From Paenibacillus cellulosilyticus (GTDB lineage: Bacteria; Bacillota; Bacilli; Paenibacillales; Paenibacillaceae), in assembly GCF_003182255.1 (NCBI RefSeq), contig NZ_QGTQ01000007.1:98319-162318 (forward strand): a stretch of 64,000 bases of DNA, given 5' to 3'. The translations under genes and the position numbers were made by a program. The notes beneath the pieces were generated by a model. The model did no database searches, had not been told where the DNA came from, and was given only the letters and a program-made list of their open reading frames with translations. This document shows positions 36,082 to 44,283 of the stretch, one piece after another (within the stretch, counting starts at the first letter, position 1; each line of letters begins with the position of its first letter).

Positions 36082-37848
36082 ATGAAAGTGAGGCGTTGCG
36101 GATTGACGATGCGGGGCATGCTGCGCGGAATGATTGGCGCAGCAGCATTGATCATTATACTGGCGGGGTGCTCTGCCAAGGAGCAGGAACAACAGGCCTA
36201 TGGTATATCCTTCGAGGATGTAACCCAAGCGGCTGGCGTGACGTTCGAGCATGAAAAGGATACGTTCGACCCGAAGGTTTCCAACATTTATCCTTGGTTG
36301 GGGTCGACAGGGGCCGGTGTCGCGATAGCTGACTATAACGGTGACGGCTGGATGGATGTTTATTTTATTAACAGTAAGCGGGGGGCTGCTAATGCTCTCT
36401 ACAAAAACAACGGAGACGGAACTTTTGAGGATGTCTCCGAGGCTGCGGGTGTAGCCGACGTGAACACCGATGGCATGTCGGAGTCGGTCGTTTGGCTCGA
36501 CTACAATAATAGCGGCTACCCTAGCTTGTTCATCGGCAGTTGGGGCAAGAGTAGAATGTTTCGGAACAATGGAGACGGCACCTTCACGGAAATAACGGAT
36601 ATGGCCGGTGTTGGCTACCGCGGATATGTCAATAAAGTGATCGCGTTGGATTACGATCGTGATGGTTTGCTCGATCTGTATCTGGGTTGTTACTTCCGCG
36701 AAACCGACGATCTGTGGAATCTTGCTTCAACGAAAATTATGCATAGTGATTTTGAACGTGCTCGTAACGGTGGCCGGAACGTACTCTACCATAACAATGG
36801 AGACGGCACCTTCACGGATGTTGCCGCCCAGCTTGGGGTTGACGATACAGGCTGGACGCTGGCAGCGGGATCGGCCGATCTGAACGGAGACGGATGGCCG
36901 GATATCTATAATGCGAACGATTTTGGTCCGGACTCCTTATTTCTCAATCAGGAGGGTAAAGGTTTTAAGAAGGTGGTTCAGACTCGAGGTGTTGGCGATG
37001 ATACGTTTAAAGGGATGAACGTCGATTTTGCCGATGTATTCCACGACGGACGATTAACCAATTACGTCAGTAATATTAGTAAAGAAACCTATCTGCTCGA
37101 AGGAAACCAGATGTGGCATGAGGACGATGATGGGATTTACCGCGACGTTGCGGAGGAGATGGGCGTAAAGCAAGCTGGTTTCTCCTGGGGGGCCAGGTTC
37201 CTGGACGTCGATAACAGCGGACAGATGAGCCTCATGGTAACGAACGGCTTTATTTCGGCTAGCAAGAAGAAAGACTACTGGTTTGATATGGGGACGTTGG
37301 CGACGACGCCTGGTTATATTGTAGAAGATGCGAACAACTGGCCGGCTTTCAAGGACAAGTCCATGTCTGGCTATGAGAAGAAGAAGCTGTTTCTCAACGA
37401 TGGGCAATCATTCAAGGATATAGCGCAAAATGTTGGGTTGACCTTTACCGACGATACGCGGGGCGTCGCGGCAGTCGATCTGTGGAATCGTGGGACGCTT
37501 GATCTTGTATTCGCTGTTCAAGGTGGTCCAGCGCGAATGTACAAGAGTACGAACACGACCGGCAATCATTGGATTACGCTCAAGCTGATCGGGACGCCCC
37601 CAAGCAATCGGGAGGCCGTAGGGGCAAAAGTGACGATTACAGTTAACGGCGTTTCAACGCTGATCGAGCGTGATGGCGGTAATAGCCATGGCGGACAGAG
37701 TGATCCTCGGATTCATTTTGGCCTGAAGCAGGCAACGGCAGTTGATCGCATTCGTATCGAGTGGCCAAGCGGGCGTGTAGAAGAGCGAACGAACATTCCG
37801 ATCGACCGGATTGTAACGGTGGTCGAAGGGGTTGAGGATCCTTCATGA
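36082..37848 (+). CDS. CRTAC1-type lipoprotein with FG-GAP repeats and ASPIC/UnbV domain
   Basis: A 588-residue exported lipoprotein: signal peptide with lipobox (LIIILAGC), then beta-propeller FG-GAP/VCBS repeats with calcium-loop motifs (DYNGDGWMDVYF, DLNGDGWPDIYN) and repeated NNGDGTF segments. The C-terminal ASPIC/UnbV domain (AVGAKVTITVNG, GGNSHGGQSDPRIHFGLK, RIEWPSGR) is complete. UnbV proteins are part of the conserved accessory set of enediyne clusters, where their function is unresolved. Location on the outer face of the membrane implies a late, extracytoplasmic step or product handling. It is coupled (ATGA) to the UnbU gene. Confidence 0.9.
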   Translation: MKVRRCGLTMRGMLRGMIGAAALIIILAGCSAKEQEQQAYGISFEDVTQAAGVTFEHEKDTFDPKVSNIYPWLGSTGAGVAIADYNGDGWMDVYFINSKRGAANALYKNNGDGTFEDVSEAAGVADVNTDGMSESVVWLDYNNSGYPSLFIGSWGKSRMFRNNGDGTFTEITDMAGVGYRGYVNKVIALDYDRDGLLDLYLGCYFRETDDLWNLASTKIMHSDFERARNGGRNVLYHNNGDGTFTDVAAQLGVDDTGWTLAAGSADLNGDGWPDIYNANDFGPDSLFLNQEGKGFKKVVQTRGVGDDTFKGMNVDFADVFHDGRLTNYVSNISKETYLLEGNQMWHEDDDGIYRDVAEEMGVKQAGFSWGARFLDVDNSGQMSLMVTNGFISASKKKDYWFDMGTLATTPGYIVEDANNWPAFKDKSMSGYEKKKLFLNDGQSFKDIAQNVGLTFTDDTRGVAAVDLWNRGTLDLVFAVQGGPARMYKSTNTTGNHWITLKLIGTPPSNREAVGAKVTITVNGVSTLIERDGGNSHGGQSDPRIHFGLKQATAVDRIRIEWPSGRVEERTNIPIDRIVTVVEGVEDPS

Positions 37849-38660
37849 CATGGTCTAGAATAGATCCGCGTTATTTGGTCCTTCTCTTTCTAATAAGCTT
37901 TGTGCTGGCCGGACAACTGCTGCTAGGTTTTTTTCAACAGTGGGACAGCCTGTTCGTCTCGGTCGGTACATCCGTTACGGCGGAGTTGGTGCTCGTTCGT
38001 CTGCTTCGCGGACGCTGGACGCCACCATTAAGTGCGCTCATAACAGGTCTTGGAATTAGCCTGCTATTAAGTTCCTATCTGTTGTGGCCCTATGTTCTCG
38101 CTTCACTCCTCGCAATTATCATCAAACATGCGGTGCGGCTGCGCGGCAAGCATGTATTTAACCCCAATAACGTCGCGATGTGCATGATGCTCTATTTCCT
38201 GCCGCAATATGCCGTAAGCACGCCCAAGCAGTGGACGAACGGTTATGAGGTAATGGCGTTTATCTTATTGCTGGGGGCGATCGCTGCCTATTCGGCTGGC
38301 CGGCTCGACACGGTCTTGGCCTTTATCTTGGGCTTTGCATGGTTTGCCTTAATCCGATGTTATGTGTTCGACGAGCCTCTCTTGTATGCGTTCGGCCCCA
38401 TGTTGGGCGCATCCTTCCAGCTGTTCAGCTTCTTTATGATTACGGACCCGCAGACGACACCGCCGACGAGAATGGCTCGCGTAGTTTTTGCCTTCTGCAT
38501 TGCAGGCTTGGATGCCTGGCTTCGGATCCAGGAGATTACGAATTCGACGTTTTACTCGGCTTTTCTTGTCGCATTGCTAATTGGATTGCCATATCGGGTC
38601 TATAAGGGACGTAATCGTATTAGGCCGGTATCGATAGCCGAAAGGGAGGAATCACAGTGA
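37845..38660 (+). CDS. UnbU-like integral membrane protein (RnfD/NqrB-related)
   Basis: A 271-residue membrane protein with about eight hydrophobic helices. The loops VRLRGKHVFNPNNVAM and FFMITDPQTTPPTRMAR match RnfD/NqrB-type subunits and the UnbU proteins of enediyne clusters. RnfD-type proteins bind flavin and take part in membrane electron transfer; whether UnbU does is not known. The start overlaps the UnbV stop, and its own stop overlaps the YqaJ-like gene. Together with the lipoprotein it could form a membrane redox unit acting on the polyketide (inference). Confidence 0.82.
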   Translation: MTWSRIDPRYLVLLFLISFVLAGQLLLGFFQQWDSLFVSVGTSVTAELVLVRLLRGRWTPPLSALITGLGISLLLSSYLLWPYVLASLLAIIIKHAVRLRGKHVFNPNNVAMCMMLYFLPQYAVSTPKQWTNGYEVMAFILLLGAIAAYSAGRLDTVLAFILGFAWFALIRCYVFDEPLLYAFGPMLGASFQLFSFFMITDPQTTPPTRMARVVFAFCIAGLDAWLRIQEITNSTFYSAFLVALLIGLPYRVYKGRNRIRPVSIAEREESQ

Positions 38661-39553
38661 CCGCAACTATTTTGACGCATACGCGCCTTATAACCACGGA
38701 GGAGCGGGAACGCTGGCGAAGAACCGGCATTGGTGGCAGCGATATTGCAGCTATTATGGGCGTCAACCCTTGGCGTACATCGCGTGAAGTTTATTTGGAT
38801 AAAAAGGCGGAATCGCCAGGGGCGGGAACAACGGAGAGCATGGCGCTTGGCATGGAGATGAAGAGCGTGATCGCTGCACAATTCTCGGAGAGAACGGGCT
38901 ATCGAACGTTCAGGCGCAATATGCTGTTCGCTCATTCGCAGCATCGGCATCTCATCGCAACGATTGATCGATGGGTCGTAGGTGACGGGGCTGGCTTGCT
39001 ATGTAAATCGGTGGGTGAGTATCGCAAGGCAGAATGGGAAGATGGGAAGATCCCTGAGGTTGTGGCGCTGCAATGCCAACATTATATGGCTGTCATGGGG
39101 ACAGACCATTGGTGGGTAGCCGGCATGATTGGGGGTAACAAACTGAGTATTGTACGGGTGGAGCGTGACGAGCAGCGGATTGCGACGATTATTCGAGTGG
39201 GCTCGCGTTTCTGGGAGCAGCACGTTCTTGCCAATCGTCCACCTGAAGTGGACGGAAGCGACGCTTCTACTCGCTTGTTATCGCGGCAGTATCCGCCTGA
39301 GGAGGTTAACGTTGCCTGCATCACTTTACCTGAAGAAGCCAACGATTGGATTGCCCAGTATCGCTTGGCTGAGGCTGAAGAGAAGCATGCGCAGCGCCGT
39401 AAGACCGAAGCTGAGAATCAGCTTAAGCAAATGTTAGGCACGAATGAGCGGGGACAGGTGAAGAGTGAGCTGGTCGAGTGGAAAAGGGTGAACGTAAGGT
39501 CGAATGGCCGGAGCGACTTTCGAAGATTCCGAATCGTTTCGAAAAAAAGTTAA
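38657..39553 (+). CDS. YqaJ-like recombinase-fold protein with a lost catalytic Glu
   Basis: A 298-residue protein matching YqaJ/lambda-exonuclease-type nucleases: RRTGIGGSDIAAIMGVNPW, LIATIDRW (Asp104), EWEDGKIP, LQCQHYMAVMG and FWEQHVLANRPP. The PD-(D/E)xK core normally reads ExK after the Asp; here the segment is LLCKS, with Leu115 where Glu is expected and Lys117 kept, so metal-dependent cleavage is doubtful. The GTG start overlaps the UnbU stop, with GGGAGG upstream, making it the last gene of the polyketide operon. A phage-type nuclease fold in such a place is unusual. Confidence 0.82.
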   Translation: MTATILTHTRLITTEERERWRRTGIGGSDIAAIMGVNPWRTSREVYLDKKAESPGAGTTESMALGMEMKSVIAAQFSERTGYRTFRRNMLFAHSQHRHLIATIDRWVVGDGAGLLCKSVGEYRKAEWEDGKIPEVVALQCQHYMAVMGTDHWWVAGMIGGNKLSIVRVERDEQRIATIIRVGSRFWEQHVLANRPPEVDGSDASTRLLSRQYPPEEVNVACITLPEEANDWIAQYRLAEAEEKHAQRRKTEAENQLKQMLGTNERGQVKSELVEWKRVNVRSNGRSDFRRFRIVSKKS

Positions 39554-39577
39554 ACGCAAATAAGATGAAATGATACG

Positions 39578-39619
39578 CGGACCGGTTCCTAGATATAAGG
39601 GACTAGGTCCGTTTTATTT
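39578..39619 (+). terminator. Intrinsic terminator, end of the polyketide operon
   Basis: CGGACC / GGTCCG outer stem with an imperfect inner part (CCTAG...CTA), followed by TTTTATTT. Moderate strength. Confidence 0.6.
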
Positions 39620-39678
39620 ACCTTGAAATCTTTCTTTCGTGGTCGTTAGTGTCGGCAGATGTTCGAGAAATGAAAACA

Positions 39679-39701
39679 CTCCCCTTCTAAATAAAGGGGA
39701 G
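39679..39701 (-). terminator. Hairpin, likely terminator for minus-strand genes
   Basis: CTCCCCTT / AAGGGGAG with a 7-nt loop, 48 bp after the SRPBCC-PDZ stop on the minus strand, followed there by TGTTTTC. The T-run is weak. Confidence 0.6.
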
Positions 39702-39749
39702 CATAACATAGTCATTTGTTCTAATCAAAAGAATCTCATATTTACCGCT

Positions 39750-40670
39750 TCAGCCTTCATCTAAGAAAAGGTGAGTCGTCTCATTTGAATCGTGGGCGAC
39801 CGCTTGTAATGTCTGTTCTTTCCTTCTTTGGCTGACCTCGGAGGGGGATTCACGTTCAGGGTCGATCATACCTGTAAACTGGTCGTCGTCGGATAAGATG
39901 ATTCGAGTGGTATGACAGCATCCTCCCTCGTAGTAAATCACCTCCAAAGGCTCTGCAGGTTTACCGTAAAACTGCCCGAGTACCCTTACGAAATCCCGAT
40001 AGGTTGGAACCGGATGCGCCGCAATGCTCGTAATAATCGAACCGTCGCGTATGCCGGCTTTCCATGCCGGTCCTCCGGTGTATGCCACAGCAATATAGTT
40101 GCCGCCAACCACATGTGGAGGTACTTCCTGCTGAAGAAGCTGTTCACGCGAGGCGGTGTAATTCATGACGCCGAGTCTGGGATAATTAAATATTTCGTTG
40201 CGCAAGTCGAGTCCCAGCTCAATGGTTGTTTTTAAGTGATACAGCGATTGGCGCCAGCCCATTTCGCCGCATTCCATGACCCACAGCATCGCGGTGTCTG
40301 ATTCCGAGCAATCGACCTCGACGGTCAGCTCCGTCATTGCGTCGCGCTCTTCGAATCGAAAGGCTGTACGCAGCGCATAGCGCCATTCATTCCCGTCTGG
40401 CAAAATGCACGAGTATTGCTCGTCGAACGAGATTTGTTTCCATTCAAGTCGTTTGATGCAGGTGGCAGCATTCGTCAGCTCCCCGATGACCAGTGTAACC
40501 GTATCACCGACCCCGATCTCATCTCTAGAGGAGGATACGTACGAAATATCTGCCAAAAACTTTTTCCAGCCGGATGCGGTGGAGACATACTCCCACACAG
40601 CGGCAATGGGGGCTTCGATTATTACTGTATTGCTTGAGGATAGGCCATTATTAAGCAGCAAGCAGATCAC
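39750..40670 (-). CDS. SRPBCC domain fused to a PDZ domain (paralogue of 22726)
   Basis: A 306-residue protein with the same two-domain fusion as 22726: an SRPBCC part (NTVIIEAPIAAVWEYVSTASG, ECGEMGWRQSLYHLKTTIELG) and a PDZ part (YPRLGVMNY, YTGGPAWKAGIRDGSIITSI). The two align over most of their length, but this copy ends normally, without the long overlapping tail. The start is a GTG at 40670; a TTG at 40661 fits the GAGGTGAT ribosome binding site better. It follows the acyl ligase gene by 13 nt. SRPBCC domains bind hydrophobic ligands and include polyketide cyclases, so this pair may shape the polyketide chain. Confidence 0.75.
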   Translation of the reverse strand: MICLLLNNGLSSSNTVIIEAPIAAVWEYVSTASGWKKFLADISYVSSSRDEIGVGDTVTLVIGELTNAATCIKRLEWKQISFDEQYSCILPDGNEWRYALRTAFRFEERDAMTELTVEVDCSESDTAMLWVMECGEMGWRQSLYHLKTTIELGLDLRNEIFNYPRLGVMNYTASREQLLQQEVPPHVVGGNYIAVAYTGGPAWKAGIRDGSIITSIAAHPVPTYRDFVRVLGQFYGKPAEPLEVIYYEGGCCHTTRIILSDDDQFTGMIDPERESPSEVSQRRKEQTLQAVAHDSNETTHLFLDEG

Positions 40671-40683
40671 CTCATTGGATTAT

Positions 40684-42120
40684 TCAAGAATAGGATATGG
40701 CGCTTCGCGACAGCTTCCCGGAGGCCGTCTTGGGGAGGTCGGTGCGCACTACAATAACATCAGGCCACAATTTTGGACTCACGCCGGATTGCAGCAAATG
40801 TTGATGGACATCGTTCGCAGTCTGCACGCCGTCATCACGCGTGATCCAGACATGAATCTCGGCGCCGCGACGCGGATGGGGTTTACCGAAGGCGAATGCT
40901 TCGCATACACCTGGGCATTCAGCAACAGCGGATTCGATTTCTTCGGGGTAAATGTTGTTGCCTGCCCGGTTGATCATATGATCGGCTCTTCCTTCGATAA
41001 CGATCATGCCTTGTCGTATATGACCTCGATCACCTGTAATTAGCCAACCAGAATGAAGCTTGCTTCGCGTCTGTTCCGGATCACTGTAATAACCTTTCAT
41101 GACATTAGGGCCGGACACGAGCAGATGGCCGGATTCTCCTTCTGGCACAGGCTTACCGATGTCGTCGACAACGGCAACGCGGACGTGGCGGAGCGGCTTG
41201 CCGACGCAAGCGGATGGCAGCTCGTCTGGCTCGATTAATAGACAACTAACCCGAGGCGAGGCCTCAGTCAGGCCATAGGCGTTCCACAATGACCGATTCG
41301 GAAAACCGCTGCGAATGGTATGAAGCAGCGGTTCCGTCAACCGTTCCCCGCTGATAAGCAGCGTGTGAAGAGAGGATAAATCATGTTTGGAAACGTGCGG
41401 GGCTAACATCGCGAACAGGGTAGGAGAAGCGCCAATCGTCGTAATACGGTACTTTTCCACAAGCGAGAGGCTGAACAAAGGGGAACGGCTGGGTGGTTTA
41501 ATCATGACAGAGCAGCCAGCCGCCAACCCGGCCAGCAGCTCGCCTGTTAGAGCGGAACAATAAGTAAGCGGCCGCTGGATTAGAATACGATCGTGCGGTA
41601 GAAGATGGAGGGAATCCGCAATACCAATAGAGCTGGAGACCAGATTTTTATGCGTTAGCATAACGAGCTTCGGGTAGCCCGACGTGCCGGAAGTTTGGAG
41701 GAGAAGCGCCACATCAGCCAATTGTGGATCGGACGGCGATGTGAGTCGAGAGAAGCTGGCAGCGTCCACGTATCCACTGGCATGAACATTCGATTCGTCG
41801 AGGCGAAGCGCATTCGGGAATGCGGCCGATACGCTTTGGGTAAGACGCTGGTCATGAATATCGTCAGTTGGAATAACGGTACGGTGGAGCTTGAGTGCTG
41901 CCAGCATGAGCGGGATGAAGCGCCAAGACAACGCAACGTCGATCGTGATGACGCTCGATTCAGGCACGTGGGCATGCAGTAGAGCTGCGTTATGATCGAT
42001 TAAATGATTTAGCTGCTGGTATGTGATGTGAATGTCATTATCCAATAGAATAGCTGCGCCTTCGTGCTTCCCGATATCGCGAATATAGGTTTCAATCGTC
42101 CATTGTTCGAGCTCGGACAT
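40684..42120 (-). CDS. Acyl-adenylate-forming ligase (acyl-CoA/ACP synthetase)
   Basis: A 478-residue ANL-family enzyme: LLLQTSGTSGYPKLVML (P-loop), NAYGLTEASP, GWLITGDRG, GRADHMINRAGNNIYPEEIE hinge and PKTASGKLSR with the catalytic Lys. It activates a carboxylic acid as an adenylate and passes it to CoA or an ACP. I start at the ATG at 42120, with GGAGG upstream; the longer frame adds 56 residues unlike the family. Aryl-polyene systems use such a ligase to load the starter unit, and this is a natural starter-loading candidate for the polyketide operon. It is divergent from the PhyH genes. Confidence 0.88.
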   Translation of the reverse strand: MSELEQWTIETYIRDIGKHEGAAILLDNDIHITYQQLNHLIDHNAALLHAHVPESSVITIDVALSWRFIPLMLAALKLHRTVIPTDDIHDQRLTQSVSAAFPNALRLDESNVHASGYVDAASFSRLTSPSDPQLADVALLLQTSGTSGYPKLVMLTHKNLVSSSIGIADSLHLLPHDRILIQRPLTYCSALTGELLAGLAAGCSVMIKPPSRSPLFSLSLVEKYRITTIGASPTLFAMLAPHVSKHDLSSLHTLLISGERLTEPLLHTIRSGFPNRSLWNAYGLTEASPRVSCLLIEPDELPSACVGKPLRHVRVAVVDDIGKPVPEGESGHLLVSGPNVMKGYYSDPEQTRSKLHSGWLITGDRGHIRQGMIVIEGRADHMINRAGNNIYPEEIESAVAECPGVCEAFAFGKPHPRRGAEIHVWITRDDGVQTANDVHQHLLQSGVSPKLWPDVIVVRTDLPKTASGKLSRSAISYS

Positions 42121-42289
42121 GCGGATGATCCTCCGTTTCTTGCTGTCGTTAGCATAAGTGTACTTATGCTTATTGTGGTTTGCTCGGCTATTGTCGCGTG
42201 AACCAGTGGAATAAGCCGAGCTACCGCAGCGTGCATCTGATAGGATACGAACGAGAATGATCGATCTGGTGGAAAGGATGGAACGCACG

Positions 42290-43072
42290 ATGACGTTTGA
42301 AACACAGAAACGCAGAAGAAAGCGCGCTGCTATAGATTGGGATACCGTAATGGCGTGTATGGATCTGAAGGGATACGTTATCCTTGGTGACGTATTCCGT
42401 AAGAAACAGCTTCAAGACATGCATGATCTGGCTCGTGAGAAGACAGCTGGAGAGCCGTCCACTCAAGGCCGCATGCAATTGCCGATCACTGATCAGGTTG
42501 TAGATTCGGGAATCGTAGACAACCCCGATCTACTACGCGTTGTGGAAGGTTTACTCGGGGACAGCTGTACACTCCGCACAATACGGGTCGACACTGGCAA
42601 GCAAGAACATTCTGATGAGATTGTCATGGATTCGACCTCCCTTTTTCCTGAGGCGACGCAGACACATCTGCCGTGTTACCGGCTGCATGTGACCATACCA
42701 TTAGCGAGTTTGAAGGTGAACCAAAATTGGCTGGAGATATGGCCAGGCAGCCACGCTCATCAACCGCATTACTTCCGAAAGTATGGTATGGACTGTATGC
42801 AGCGCCTAGCCGAACGTTTGCCGACTGAGGCCGTGAACGTTCCGTTCGGCAGCGTATTGATTCGTGACAGCAGGCTTTGGTACCGCGATCCACATGCTGT
42901 GCCGCGAATGAATCTGGAGTTGACCTATCAACGATGGTGGGACATTACGGGCGAACAGCAGATTATAGCTGAATCCCTCTATCGGCAGATGACACCACGT
43001 TTGCAGCGGCTGCTTTATATGGAGAAGGTCGTGGAGGAGGGTATGTATGTACATGAAGTTGACGGAAGATGA
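42290..43072 (+). CDS. PhyH-like protein lacking iron ligands
   Basis: A 260-residue homologue of the phytanoyl-CoA dioxygenase family and of its neighbour (43047). It shares LFPEA, LEIWPGSHAHQPH and LIRDSRLWYRD with it. The Fe-binding HxD motif is replaced by VxD (Val112, Asp114) and the distal His by Tyr198, so two of three iron ligands are gone and 2-oxoglutarate oxygenase activity is unlikely. I use the ATG at 42290 (AAAGGATGG upstream); ATGs at 42257 and 42278 are alternatives. It may be a non-catalytic partner of the next protein. Confidence 0.8.
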   Translation: MTFETQKRRRKRAAIDWDTVMACMDLKGYVILGDVFRKKQLQDMHDLAREKTAGEPSTQGRMQLPITDQVVDSGIVDNPDLLRVVEGLLGDSCTLRTIRVDTGKQEHSDEIVMDSTSLFPEATQTHLPCYRLHVTIPLASLKVNQNWLEIWPGSHAHQPHYFRKYGMDCMQRLAERLPTEAVNVPFGSVLIRDSRLWYRDPHAVPRMNLELTYQRWWDITGEQQIIAESLYRQMTPRLQRLLYMEKVVEEGMYVHEVDGR

Positions 43073-43892
43073 ACGGATCACCGAGACAATGGAGCCTGGC
43101 AAGTTGGAATTCGCTGTCGAGCTCCTTCGGGCAAATGGCGTTATTATCATCGAGAACGTCTTTAGCGAATCGAGATTGAATGAAATTGCAGAACCGTTCT
43201 ATGAGTTGCTGTCAACGTTTGCAGAAGGATATGACTACGGCCAACAGGATAAAATGAAGAACCTGCGCATGGATCTTCCTTTCATGCCGCCGTTCATTGA
43301 TACGGATGTCGTGGCGAATCCGATCTTCTTATCCATCGCAGAGCAGGTGTTAGGCGACGATTTGACGCTTCGATACTTGGCCTCCAATAATGCCATGCCT
43401 GGCGGTACAGAGAAACAGTCCGTACATGCCGACACAGGCGCGCTATTCCCAGAAGCTCGATACTTTCAATCCCCTACGAATAACCTGCTGCTGCATATCC
43501 CATTGTGCGACCTGACTGAATTGAACGGCGCAACCGAGTTTTATCCAGGAGGCACACATCTGAACCCGGACCATCTATATGATAATCCGAAGCTTATCCA
43601 GCGGCTTGGGGAAGCCATGCATTTTGAGAAGGCGCTTATGCCGAAGGGCTCGCTGATGATTCGGGATAAAAAAGTATGGCATCGCGGATGTCCGAATCTG
43701 ACGGATAATCCGAGAGGGATGTTGACGCTGATTTATCAACGGGCATGGGATGCAACAAGCGGTAGGATGCCGATTCCGAGGCAGGTCTATGATGATATGC
43801 CAGATCGTGTGCGACGGTTGTTTCGAATGGAGAGTATTTCGGCCCATCATACTTCAATGGACAGCGTTAGCGGAGCCCATCACTATAGATAG
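43047..43892 (+). CDS. PhyH-family Fe(II)/2-oxoglutarate dioxygenase
   Basis: A 281-residue enzyme with the iron ligands intact: His127 and Asp129 in SVHADTGALFPEA and the distal His212 in VWHRGCPN, followed by the 2-oxoglutarate-binding Arg in NPRGMLTLIYQR. GTH in FYPGGTHLNPDH is also typical. Such enzymes hydroxylate, desaturate or halogenate small molecules. The start (ATG 43047) overlaps the preceding gene by 26 nt and has GGAGGAGGG upstream. It is paired with a ligand-less paralogue, suggesting a heterodimer. A strong terminator ends the unit. Confidence 0.9.
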   Translation: MYMKLTEDERITETMEPGKLEFAVELLRANGVIIIENVFSESRLNEIAEPFYELLSTFAEGYDYGQQDKMKNLRMDLPFMPPFIDTDVVANPIFLSIAEQVLGDDLTLRYLASNNAMPGGTEKQSVHADTGALFPEARYFQSPTNNLLLHIPLCDLTELNGATEFYPGGTHLNPDHLYDNPKLIQRLGEAMHFEKALMPKGSLMIRDKKVWHRGCPNLTDNPRGMLTLIYQRAWDATSGRMPIPRQVYDDMPDRVRRLFRMESISAHHTSMDSVSGAHHYR

Positions 43893-43926
43893 TATGAATT
43901 TGATTGCACGCAGCACTTATACATGA

Positions 43927-43985
43927 AAAGCTCACTTCACAGCAGCAGGGAACTCCTGTCTACTATGAAGTGAGCTTTGTTTTGT
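43927..43985 (+). terminator. Strong intrinsic terminator, probably bidirectional
   Basis: A 13-bp perfect stem AAAGCTCACTTCA / TGAAGTGAGCTTT with a 26-nt loop, then GTTTTGT. On the minus strand a short T-run also follows, so it may serve the convergent gene at 44015. Confidence 0.9.
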
Positions 43986-44014
43986 ACTTCGTCCTTCCGC
44001 ATAAACCCTCTACA

Positions 44015-44251
44015 TTAATTCGCCTGCTTTCCGGCTTTCTTTTTAAAGGAGATGAAGAGGATCAAGAAGCATAGCAGGACGATGATGCCGAACATGATCA
44101 TCAGAGGTATAGAGCTGACCTCCGAGTGATGCATGACCGTATCCTGGGAGTCATGATGATGCTGTGTTGCGTCTGAGGCGGCGTAGATTGCAAAGGAGGG
44201 GCATGCGATCAAGAGCAGAATTACAGGCAACGTCAATAGCAGTTTCTTCAT
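44015..44251 (-). CDS. Small exported membrane protein with His/Met-rich segment
   Basis: A 78-residue protein with an N-terminal signal-type segment (MKKLLLTLPVILLLIACPS), a short external segment with ATQHHHDSQDTVMHH, and a C-terminal transmembrane helix followed by KKKAGK. The ATG at 44251 has AGAGGT upstream; the longer frame from 44305 runs into the neighbour. The His/Met cluster could bind copper or another metal. It follows the membrane protein at 44284 and is probably co-transcribed with it. Family not recognised. Confidence 0.7.
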   Translation of the reverse strand: MKKLLLTLPVILLLIACPSFAIYAASDATQHHHDSQDTVMHHSEVSSIPLMIMFGIIVLLCFLILFISFKKKAGKQAN

Positions 44252-44283
44252 CTTAATGACCTCTTTTAATGGGATGGCTTTCA

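Noticed and set aside
29097..38660. A complete enediyne cluster
   Set aside because: No PKSE megasynthase and no thioesterase gene were found in the window; only the accessory proteins match.
27519..39553. Prophage remnant (S24 repressor plus YqaJ-like gene)
   Set aside because: No integrase, terminase, capsid, tail or lysis genes; the YqaJ-like gene is coupled to the polyketide operon 10 kb away.
40405..41043. 212-codon plus-strand frame
   Set aside because: It runs across the junction of two minus-strand genes with clear domains and has no ribosome binding site.
29097..43892. Complete aryl-polyene cluster
   Set aside because: KS, KS-like, KS, KR, ACP and ligase fit, but no dehydratase, thioesterase or LolA-type genes were seen, and the UnbV/UnbU set is foreign to that type.
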